Below, in pieces: positions 1-5,330 of a stretch of DNA of 14,029 bases. The position numbers were made by a program, and so were the translations under genes. Source of the stretch: Thermoleophilaceae bacterium (GTDB lineage Bacteria; Actinomycetota; Thermoleophilia; Solirubrobacterales; Thermoleophilaceae); contig JACCZR010000028.1 in NCBI GenBank assembly GCA_013695855.1, forward strand, positions 1-14,029, read 5' to 3'. The notes beneath the pieces are model-generated. The model saw only the letters and a list, made by a program, of their open reading frames with translations. It made no database searches and was not told the DNA's origin. Positions within the stretch are counted from its first letter, which is position 1. Each line of letters begins with the position of its first letter.

Positions 1-166
1 AGACGTCGAAGACCCCGGCGGCGCCGCGCACCGTGCGGTGCTCGGGACCGATCCCCTCGTACTGCACCGGCATCTCCCAGCCGGCGAAGGGGACGAGCCG
101 CGCCCCGGCCTCGCGGTGGCGCTCGAAGAGGGGCGTCCGGCGCAGGGTGTCGGTGGCGGATGCCAA
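1..166 (-). CDS. gcvT: Aminomethyltransferase (glycine cleavage T protein), N-terminal part, cut by window edge
   Basis: GcvT moves the aminomethyl group from the lipoylated H protein to tetrahydrofolate, releasing ammonia, as part of the cytoplasmic glycine cleavage system. Only the first 55 codons are here; the gene continues beyond base 1. Read on the minus strand, the peptide shows the family's opening: LRRTPLFERH at residues 8-17, then ARLVPFAGWEMPVQYEG and EHRTVRGAAGVFDV, matching the usual 'VPFAGW.MPVQY...EH..VR..AGVFDV' block of the folate-binding domain. The start chosen is TTG at 166-164, giving MASATDTLRR. No ATG or GTG exists in this frame between the preceding gene and the conserved block, and no clear Shine-Dalgarno sequence is visible, so the exact start is uncertain. 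It lies 44 bases after the dehydrogenase stop, same strand. The family call is secure from sequence; the start is inference. Confidence 0.88.
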   Translation of the reverse strand, partial: MASATDTLRRTPLFERHREAGARLVPFAGWEMPVQYEGIGPEHRTVRGAAGVFDV

Positions 167-187
167 GGCCGGGGAGGCTACAGGCGT

Positions 188-210
188 GCCGGGAGTCCCC
201 GGCGCCGGGG
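188..210 (-). terminator. Two overlapping stem-loops after the dehydrogenase stop (possible terminator)
   Basis: The 44-base gap between the dehydrogenase and gcvT contains two mutually exclusive hairpins. One is a perfect 6-base stem GCCGGG/CCCGGC with a 4-base loop (188-203). The other is the perfect 14-base palindrome CCCCGGCGCCGGGG (197-210), directly after the stop codon. Neither is followed by a U-run, so intrinsic termination is uncertain. The structure could instead protect the 3' end or be a by-product of GC-rich DNA. Confidence 0.3.
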
Positions 211-1887
211 CTAGCGGGTCAGCCTCAGCAGGCGGCTGCCCGTTGTGAGGTTGCCCGAGCGGTCGCGGACCCGTGCCTCGACGCGGGCGCGTACGCGGCG
301 CCCGCGGCGCAGGGCGCGCCTCAGCGCGCGAGCAGAGGTGCTCGAGAGCCGCAGCCGCAGCCGCGCCGTGGTGTTGGCCGCCAGCGCGCCGGTGCGCTGG
401 CGCAGGGCGATCCTGCGGCCCGCACGCCGGATGCTCAGATGACCGCCCGCGCGGAAGGAGCAGGGCTCGTCGCAGCGCACGCGTGCGATCACGCCGCGGT
501 TGCGCAAGGGCCGCTGTCGCGAGCCGGTGCGCAGCCCGAGCAGCGGCGAACGCAGATCGGGCGTCGCGGCGACGGGGTAGCGAGGGCCAGGGGGCGGAGG
601 CTCCACGAACCCGAGGGTGCTGGGCGGCGCCGGAGGCAGCGCCAGAGCGGCTGTGCAGCTCGACGTGCCGTCGGTGAGCCGCGAGACGGCGCCGGTCCCC
701 AGCTCGGCCACGTAGACCCGCCCGCAGGCGTCCTCGCCGAAGGAGGCGACGTTGAACGGGGGGCGGTTGAGCACGAGGGCGTCTCCGCCCCCGCCCGGCA
801 CGTTGAGCCGGCGCACCTCGCCCGTGCAGTAGTCGGCGTAGAGGTACCTGCCGGCCAGCTCCTCCAGCGAGGCATCGCGCACCACGTAGCCACCGGTGAT
901 CGAGCGACACGGCGAGGCGTTGGGGTACTGGTGGATCGGACCGACGTAGGTGCCGCCGCTCAAGCGACAGGGACCCTCGTCGATCGGGTAGCGCAGCGTG
1001 CCCTCGCAGGTCTTCCAGCCGAAGTTGCGCCCGCGCCCGGCTCCCTGTGCCCGCGGATGGAAGTCGACTTCCTCCAGGCGGTTCTGCCCCACGTCGCCGA
1101 TCAGCATGTCTCCCGTCTGTCGGTCCAGGCTGAAGCGGAAGGGGTTGCGCAGGCCGTAGGCCCACAGCTCGGGTCGCACCCCGCCGATCCCGTTGAAGGG
1201 GTTGTCTCGGGGCACCGTGTAGGGCGCGCCGCCCGACTGCCGCGGGTCGATCCGCAAGATCTTCCCCAGCAGGGTCGCGCCGTTCTGGGCGTTGCCGAAG
1301 GGGTCGCCCCCGGCGCCGCCGTCGCCAGCCGACACGTAGAGCCGTCCCCCGGCGTCGAACTGCAGCTGGCCGCCATAGTGGTTGACGAAGTAGGGGTGTG
1401 GGATCTCCATGACCTGGCGGCGAGTGGCCCCGCTCGCGGTGTCGGCGTCGGCGCCGGCGCTGCGGTACTCGTCCACGCGAATAGGCGGACACACGTCGGC
1501 ATCGGTGAGGGAGCTCGAACAGGCGTCGGTGCCGCCGTTGTCGCGGGTGTAGAAGGCGTAGAGACGCCCGCTGGTGGCGTAGTCGGGCGCCAGAGCGATC
1601 GACAGCAGGCCGCCCTCGCCGACCTCGGACACCAGGTTGGAGATGTCTAGGAAGGGCGTGCTCTGAGGGGCGCCGTCCTTGACGAGCCTCACCTGGCCGC
1701 CGCGCTCGACCACGAGCAGGCGCCCGAGATCGCCGGGCGGCGAGATCACGTGGATCGGGTTGGCAAAGCTGCCCACCGACTCGAGGCCGACGGCCGCCGA
1801 GGCGCTCGCCGGCAATGCGGCGCCCGCAATCGACAGCGAGGCGATCAGGCAGAGTCGTCGCACCACAGAGGGCACATCAACAGGCAT
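211..1887 (-). CDS. Secreted PQQ-dependent glucose/sorbosone dehydrogenase-like protein
   Basis: This 558-residue protein is a six-bladed beta-propeller of the glucose/sorbosone dehydrogenase (GSDH) family. Members oxidise sugars outside the membrane with PQQ, though many homologues have no proven substrate. Residues 10-32 look like a Sec signal peptide (RR, a hydrophobic core, then ASASA). The propeller spans roughly 36-410. It shows NHYGGQLQF (169-177, with the family His at 170), a GDGGAGGDP calcium/PQQ-type loop (188-196), LLGKILRIDP (206-215), YGLRNPFRFSLD (244-255) and NFGWKTCEG (288-296). Ten cysteines after the signal suggest disulfides. A Pro-rich linker (about 418-436) leads to a C-terminal, Arg/Leu-rich, probably beta-sandwich module (about 460-558) ending LRLTR. 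The ATG at 1887 gives a sensible signal peptide but has no good Shine-Dalgarno; a GTG three codons downstream is an alternative. It follows ftsZ by 250 bases and is probably transcribed separately. The substrate is unknown. Confidence 0.88.
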   Translation of the reverse strand: MPVDVPSVVRRLCLIASLSIAGAALPASASAAVGLESVGSFANPIHVISPPGDLGRLLVVERGGQVRLVKDGAPQSTPFLDISNLVSEVGEGGLLSIALAPDYATSGRLYAFYTRDNGGTDACSSSLTDADVCPPIRVDEYRSAGADADTASGATRRQVMEIPHPYFVNHYGGQLQFDAGGRLYVSAGDGGAGGDPFGNAQNGATLLGKILRIDPRQSGGAPYTVPRDNPFNGIGGVRPELWAYGLRNPFRFSLDRQTGDMLIGDVGQNRLEEVDFHPRAQGAGRGRNFGWKTCEGTLRYPIDEGPCRLSGGTYVGPIHQYPNASPCRSITGGYVVRDASLEELAGRYLYADYCTGEVRRLNVPGGGGDALVLNRPPFNVASFGEDACGRVYVAELGTGAVSRLTDGTSSCTAALALPPAPPSTLGFVEPPPPGPRYPVAATPDLRSPLLGLRTGSRQRPLRNRGVIARVRCDEPCSFRAGGHLSIRRAGRRIALRQRTGALAANTTARLRLRLSSTSARALRRALRRGRRVRARVEARVRDRSGNLTTGSRLLRLTR

Positions 1888-2009
1888 CGGCCGGCGTTGC
1901 GCCGACCTTGAGCAGGTTGGCGCCCCGGCGCTCGGCCGGCAGCGGATGAGACGAGGAGCCGTGAGCCCTTGGTGAGGCTTCCCGAGCGTGTAGGCCTAGT
2001 GGGCCCCGA

Positions 2010-2031
2010 GGGCTCTGCCCGCGGCAAGCCC
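2010..2031 (-). terminator. Stem-loop downstream of ftsZ, possible terminator
   Basis: On the minus strand GGGCT-TGCC pairs with GGCA-(bulged G)-AGCCC around a 3-base loop, giving a 9-base-pair GC-rich stem about 107 bases after the ftsZ stop. No U-run follows. It may end or stabilise the dcw transcript, but sequence alone does not decide this. Confidence 0.28.
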
Positions 2032-2089
2032 AAGCCGTCCTTTTTCACCTTCCGGCGCTCGGCCCGCAGGGTCGCGCGGTGAGCGTCTA

Positions 2090-2111
2090 GTACATCCGGC
2101 CGGGGGTGTAC
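2090..2111 (-). terminator. Imperfect inverted repeat just after ftsZ
   Basis: An 8-base stem (GTACACCC with GGATGTAC on the transcript, one mismatch) flanks a GC-rich loop and starts 26 bases beyond the ftsZ stop. It contains the palindrome CCGGCCGG. There is no U-run. The placement suits a 3'-end structure for the ftsZ mRNA, but pairing on the plus strand is slightly better than on the transcribed strand. Confidence 0.25.
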
Positions 2112-2137
2112 TTGCCCGACCGCCTCGGCGTTTCAGC

Positions 2138-3226
2138 TCAGTCCTTGAGGAACGACGGGATGTCGATCTCGTCGTCGGAGATCTCCAGGGAGGAGCGCTG
2201 GCGATCGTCCATCGCCACGTCGCGACGCCTGGGCTCGCGGCGGCGCCCCGTGGTGTCCTCGGTGAACATCGGCAGGCGGCTCGAGCCCTCGAAGCCGGTG
2301 GCGATCACCGTCACCCGGACCGAGTCGCCCAGGTCGTCGTCGACCACCGCCCCGAAGATGATGTTCGACTGCGAGTCGGCGGCCTGCTGAATGATCTCCG
2401 CGGCCTCGTTGACCTCGAACAGGCCGAGGTCCCCACCGCCGGTGATGTTCAGCAGGATTCCGGTGGCCCCCTCGACCGACTGCTCGAGCAGGGGGCTCGA
2501 GATGGCGTGCTTGGCCGCCTCGGCGGCGCGGTTCTCGCCCCCCGCCTCGCCGATGCCCATCAAGGCCGAGCCGGCCTCGTGCATGATCGTCCGAACGTCG
2601 GCAAAATCGAGGTTGATGAGGCCGGGGATGGTGATCAGATCCGTGATGCCCTGCACACCCTGACGCAGCACGTTGTCGGCCTCGCGGAAGGCTTCGAGGA
2701 TGGTGGTGCGGCGCTCCACCACCGCCAGCAGCTTCTCGTTGGGAATCACGATGAGGGTGTCCACCTGCTCACGCAGGCGCTGCACGCCCTCTTCGCCTTG
2801 GCGCCCGCGCTGGGCGCCCTCGAACGAGAAGGGCCGCGTGACCACGCCGACGGTCAGCGCGCCGATCTCCTGCTTGGCCACCTCGGCGATCACGGGCGCG
2901 GCTCCCGAGCCGGTGCCGCCGCCCTCGCCGGCGGTAACGAACACCATGTCCGCGCCCTTCAGGGACTCCTTGATCTCGTCGCGGCTCTCGTTCGCCGCGC
3001 CGTAGCCCACCTCGGGGTTGGCGCCGGCGCCCAGCCCGCGCGTGAGCTGGTCGCCGATCTGGAGCTTGACGTCGGCGTCGCACATCTGCAGCGCCTGGGC
3101 GTCGGTGTTTACCGCGATGAACTCGACGCCCTTCAGCCCCGCGTCGACCATGCGGTTGACCGCGTTGGTCCCTCCACCGCCGATGCCGACGACCTTGATG
3201 ACGGCCAAGTAGCTACCGGTGTCCAT
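2138..3226 (-). CDS. ftsZ: Cell division GTPase FtsZ
   Basis: FtsZ is the tubulin homologue that polymerises into the Z-ring at midcell. The 362-residue product has IKVVGIGGGGTNAVNRM (10-26), the nucleotide-binding tubulin signature as GGGTGSG (102-108; the textbook form is GGGTGTG), RPFSFEG (131-137), the catalytic T7 loop NLDFADV (205-211, N-x-D-x-x-D) and NITGGGDLGLFEV (260-272). It ends with the partner-binding tail DEIDIPSFLKD (352-362). The linker between globular domain and tail is short (about 316-351) and Arg-rich. ATG at 3226 is chosen because AAGGA lies 8 bases upstream and MDTGSYLAVIKVVG starts where the family starts. Longer in-frame starts (ATG 3262, TTG 3322 or 3331) overlap the probable promoter or its leader. 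There is no ftsA beside it, as usual in Actinobacteria. It can be transcribed from its own promoter in the ftsQ-ftsZ spacer. Confidence 0.97.
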   Translation of the reverse strand: MDTGSYLAVIKVVGIGGGGTNAVNRMVDAGLKGVEFIAVNTDAQALQMCDADVKLQIGDQLTRGLGAGANPEVGYGAANESRDEIKESLKGADMVFVTAGEGGGTGSGAAPVIAEVAKQEIGALTVGVVTRPFSFEGAQRGRQGEEGVQRLREQVDTLIVIPNEKLLAVVERRTTILEAFREADNVLRQGVQGITDLITIPGLINLDFADVRTIMHEAGSALMGIGEAGGENRAAEAAKHAISSPLLEQSVEGATGILLNITGGGDLGLFEVNEAAEIIQQAADSQSNIIFGAVVDDDLGDSVRVTVIATGFEGSSRLPMFTEDTTGRRREPRRRDVAMDDRQRSSLEISDDEIDIPSFLKD

Positions 3227-3239
3227 CCCCCTCGTCCTT
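3227..3239 (-). promoter_or_regulatory. Ribosome binding site that fixes the ftsZ start
   Basis: On the minus strand AAGGA (3239-3235) is followed by 8 bases, CGAGGGGG, and then ATG at 3226. This is one of the few strong Shine-Dalgarno sequences in the window and fits FtsZ's need for high expression. Confidence 0.7.
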
Positions 3240-3260
3240 CCGTCTGTGGCTAAAGCGGTC

Positions 3261-3269
3261 ATCGAGGGT
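3261..3269 (-). repeat. Repeated half-site ACCCTCGAT in the ftsZ leader
   Basis: ACCCTCGAT on the minus strand is identical to one half of the palindrome at 3371-3386. It lies about 26-34 bases downstream of the predicted transcription start, so the promoter is bracketed by a full site and a half-site. This could be a regulator's operator pair or chance. Confidence 0.3.
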
Positions 3270-3301
3270 TTCCGGACTCCCACAGATGCCGCAAAGTCCG
3301 C

Positions 3302-3331
3302 ACTGTAGGCGGAATTCGGCAAGAGTGTCAA
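3302..3331 (-). promoter_or_regulatory. Probable housekeeping-sigma promoter for ftsZ
   Basis: The minus strand reads TTGACA (3331-3326), an 18-base spacer, then TACAGT (3307-3302). The -35 hexamer is a perfect match to the primary sigma consensus and the -10 matches TATAAT at four of six positions, including the key first T, second A and last T. Transcription would start near 3295, leaving a leader of about 69 bases. A separate ftsZ promoter between ftsQ and ftsZ is known from other actinobacteria such as Streptomyces. The assignment here is from sequence only. Confidence 0.6.
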
Positions 3332-3369
3332 ACCTCCTTCGCAACGAATCTTGCGTGCCGTCCGAGCCT

Positions 3370-3387
3370 CACCCTCGATCGAGGGTG
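3370..3387 (-). promoter_or_regulatory. 18-base perfect palindrome upstream of the ftsZ promoter
   Basis: CACCCTCGATCGAGGGTG is a perfect palindrome. Its near edge is 38 bases upstream of the -35 hexamer. As DNA it looks like a binding site for a dimeric regulator. As RNA on read-through from ftsQ it would fold into a 7-base-pair stem with a GATC loop. No U-run follows, so simple intrinsic termination is not indicated. Confidence 0.45.
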
Positions 3388-3419
3388 GAGACTGGGTCTA
3401 GTCTCAACTCAAGGTTGAG
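3388..3419 (-). repeat. Two overlapping inverted repeats at the ftsQ stop codon
   Basis: On the transcript CTCAAC pairs with GTTGAG (outer limits 3419-3403, 5-base loop, enclosing the ftsQ stop), and GAGACT pairs with AGTCTC (3405-3388, 6-base loop). The two stems share the bases at 3403-3405, so they compete. Together with the adjoining palindrome at 3370-3387 they make a compact run of three hairpins between ftsQ and ftsZ. The role is unknown; attenuation, RNA processing or mRNA end protection are possibilities. Confidence 0.4.
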
Positions 3420-4422
3420 CCTGGGGGGTTACGGCGGGCGAGGGCGGTGAGATGGGCGCTGGCGGCGGCGGCGCGGACGGCTCGGGCGAGCGTGCTACGG
3501 GACCGGGCGAAGGATCCTCGGGCTGCGCCGCGGGCTCGGGCAGGCCACCCGCTACCGCACGGTCGGGCAGCCTCACGTCGACATACGCGGCGCCGCGCGA
3601 CGTCCTGTCCGCGAGCACGGCACCGGCCGCGGCCCACTTCGCCGCCAGCCGCGCGGGGGAGCCGAGCACCACGTCGGGACCGCGGCGCATCTCGACCACC
3701 AAGCCGCGCTCGCTGCGGCGGACCGTCTCCAGGCGGGCGAGCAGGGTGGGCGGAGCGGCGCCGGCCACCTCGACCAGCGTCAGGGTCGCGCCGACGCCGA
3801 GGCGGTCGCCCCCGGGCTGTCCGCGCTGATCGACCCCCGGGAGGCGCGGCGTGCCGGGCAGGCCGCGGAGCACGGTGCCGTCCGCCGCCACCGGGACCCG
3901 GTCGTCTCCTGAGCCCACAAGGGCCACGGGCCGGCGCTCGACGGCCTCGATGCGCACTGCTTTGGGGAAGTCGGCAACCACGCGCAGGTCGTGCACGACG
4001 GGCCAGGGCGAGACCGCCGCCTGGAGGCGCTCGCGGCTGAGGTGCAGGGTGGTCATGTCGCGCGCCGCGGACTCCAGCGCCGCTCGCACCCGCGGGGCAT
4101 CGCGGGAGGTCAAGCCGCTCACCTCGACCTCGTCGATGGCGACCAGCGACGAGTCGCGAAACCACAGGACGTACGCACCGCTGAGGATCGCGAGCGCCAG
4201 CAGCGCCACGGCAAGCGGGCGGCGGGCCCGAGGAGGGACGCTGAGCGCAAAGTACGGAACGATGCGGGGGACGCGGACCAGGCGGCCCGCCAGCGCCGCC
4301 GCGACTCGGTGTAGCTGAGGAGCCCAGGCCGGGCGTTTCGGCCGGAGCGCAGCCCGAGCGTTGGCCGGGCGAGCACCGGACCGATTGGCCTCGGCCGAGA
4401 ACCGCTCGTTCGATCCTCTCAC
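3409..4422 (-). CDS. ftsQ: Cell division protein FtsQ (DivIB family) with proline-rich tail
   Basis: FtsQ is a bitopic membrane protein that links FtsZ-side and periplasm-side divisome proteins through the FtsQ-FtsL-FtsB complex. The 337-residue product has a basic cytoplasmic N-terminus, one membrane segment (about 69-88, PLAVALLALAILSGAYVLWF), a POTRA domain (about 92-165, with VAIDEVEVSGL and the RVVADFPKAVRIEAVERRPVA strand pair) and a beta domain ending near AYVDVRLPDRAV (279-290). The last 43 residues, 295-337, are low-complexity and contain 18 prolines. They lie outside the cell membrane and beyond the usual end of the family. GTG at 4422 is chosen because it overlaps the murB stop as GTGA and has GGAG 8 bases upstream. 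The assignment rests on domain layout and position just before ftsZ, since FtsQ sequences diverge quickly. Confidence 0.88.
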   Translation of the reverse strand: MRGSNERFSAEANRSGARPANARAALRPKRPAWAPQLHRVAAALAGRLVRVPRIVPYFALSVPPRARRPLAVALLALAILSGAYVLWFRDSSLVAIDEVEVSGLTSRDAPRVRAALESAARDMTTLHLSRERLQAAVSPWPVVHDLRVVADFPKAVRIEAVERRPVALVGSGDDRVPVAADGTVLRGLPGTPRLPGVDQRGQPGGDRLGVGATLTLVEVAGAAPPTLLARLETVRRSERGLVVEMRRGPDVVLGSPARLAAKWAAAGAVLADRTSRGAAYVDVRLPDRAVAGGLPEPAAQPEDPSPGPVARSPEPSAPPPPAPISPPSPAVTPQAQP

Positions 4423-5330
4423 GCCCACAGCTCCGAGGTGTCCACACGGCCGAGCAGCTGGACCTCGGGCTCGAGCTCGACGCCGGCGTGCTCGCGCACG
4501 CGGCGCCGGCCCTCGGCCATGAGGGCGATCACGTCGGCGGTGGTGGCCTCGCCCCCGTTCTCCACGAAGTTGGCGTGCTTGTCCGAGAAGCGCGCGCCGC
4601 CGACCTGCAGGCCGCGGCAGCCCGCCTCGTCGAGCAGGACACCCGCGCTGCGCCCCTCGGCGCGGGGGTCGTCGGGGTTCTTGAAGGTCGAGCCGAAGGT
4701 CTTGATGCCCGAGGGCTGGACCGCTCGACGCTTGGAGCGCATGTCGGCAAGGGTGGCCTTCACGTCGGTGGGGTCGGCCGGAGCGAGCGCGAAGGAGGCG
4801 CCGGCCACCACCTCGCCCTGCGCGAGGTTCGAGCGCCGGTAGGCAAAGCCGAGCTGGTCGGGGCCCCGGCGCTCGGCGCCCTGGGCGGTGGCCACGTCCA
4901 CCCAGTCGAGCACGCGCGCGAGGTCGCCGCCGTACGCGTTGGCGTTCATGCGCACCGCCCCGCCCACGGTACCGGGGATGTTCACCCCGAACTCCAGCCC
5001 GGTCAGGCCCTCGCGCGCGGCTCGCGCCGCGGCCTGGGGCAGGCGGGCGCCGCCCCCGCATAGGAGGTGGTCGCCGTCCCGCTCGGTCTGGGCGAGCGCT
5101 CCGTCGAGCTTCATGGCTAGTCCCCGAAAGCCTTCATCGGCTACCAGAAGGTTCGATCCGGAGCCGACCACTCCTACCTCGAGGGCGTCGGCTTCGGCGA
5201 AGCGCAGCAACTCGACCAGCTCCCCGGCGCTCGACGGCCGGGCAAAGAGGTCCGCGTGCCCGCCCGTGCGGACGGTGGTCAGCCGCGCGAGCGGGTACTC
5301 GCGCTCGATCCCTTCGGGCGCGATGCTCAT
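4419..5330 (-). CDS. murB: UDP-N-acetylenolpyruvoylglucosamine reductase MurB
   Basis: MurB is a cytoplasmic FAD enzyme that reduces UDP-GlcNAc-enolpyruvate with NADPH to UDP-MurNAc, the substrate of MurC. The 303 residues fit the family length. Visible motifs are TTVRTGGHAD (18-27), the FAD-binding GSGSNLLVAD (57-65 region), FGVNIPGTVGGAVRMNANAYG split across 114-134, FAYRRSNL (162-169), STFKNP (214-219, carrying the catalytic Ser214) and GARFSDKHANFVENGG (245-260). The C-terminal ELEPEVQLLG (285-294) should hold the catalytic Glu. The lack of the extra loop of E. coli MurB and the length suggest type II. Its ATG overlaps the murC stop as ATGA, and its own stop overlaps ftsQ as GTGA, so translation is probably coupled on both sides. 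MurB inside the dcw cluster is common outside enterobacteria. Confidence 0.96.
   Translation of the reverse strand: MSIAPEGIEREYPLARLTTVRTGGHADLFARPSSAGELVELLRFAEADALEVGVVGSGSNLLVADEGFRGLAMKLDGALAQTERDGDHLLCGGGARLPQAAARAAREGLTGLEFGVNIPGTVGGAVRMNANAYGGDLARVLDWVDVATAQGAERRGPDQLGFAYRRSNLAQGEVVAGASFALAPADPTDVKATLADMRSKRRAVQPSGIKTFGSTFKNPDDPRAEGRSAGVLLDEAGCRGLQVGGARFSDKHANFVENGGEATTADVIALMAEGRRRVREHAGVELEPEVQLLGRVDTSELWA

Larger units (their letters stand above)
1888..2137. other. Intergenic region between ftsZ and the dehydrogenase
   Basis: These 250 bases contain no gene I can support. Short open frames on the minus strand (for example 1845-2048) overlap the dehydrogenase start and resemble no family I know. 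I searched the minus strand for a -35/-10 pair in front of the dehydrogenase and found none that is convincing. The notable content is two inverted repeats, listed separately. Confidence 0.6.

Noticed and set aside
160..1650. A 496-codon open frame on the plus strand opposite the dehydrogenase
   Set aside because: It is antisense to a gene with clear family motifs and a signal peptide; its translation is low-complexity Arg/Ala/Gly with no recognisable domain, as expected from GC-rich third positions.
1862..1990. Another minus-strand frame through the gap whose last part reads GANLLKVGATPADAC
   Set aside because: The peptide looks protein-like near its end, but there is no start codon with a ribosome binding site and no family match I can name; it overlaps the dehydrogenase start.
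1845..2048. A 67-codon minus-strand frame in the ftsZ-dehydrogenase gap
   Set aside because: It runs into the dehydrogenase in another frame, its GTG start directly abuts the only purine-rich stretch, and no family is recognised.
3227..3331. Annotating FtsZ from the upstream TTG (397 residues)
   Set aside because: That TTG is part of the TTGACA -35 hexamer, the AAGGAGG before it is only one base away, and the family normally starts close to the IKVVGIGGGG strand; ATG 3226 has a well-placed AAGGA.
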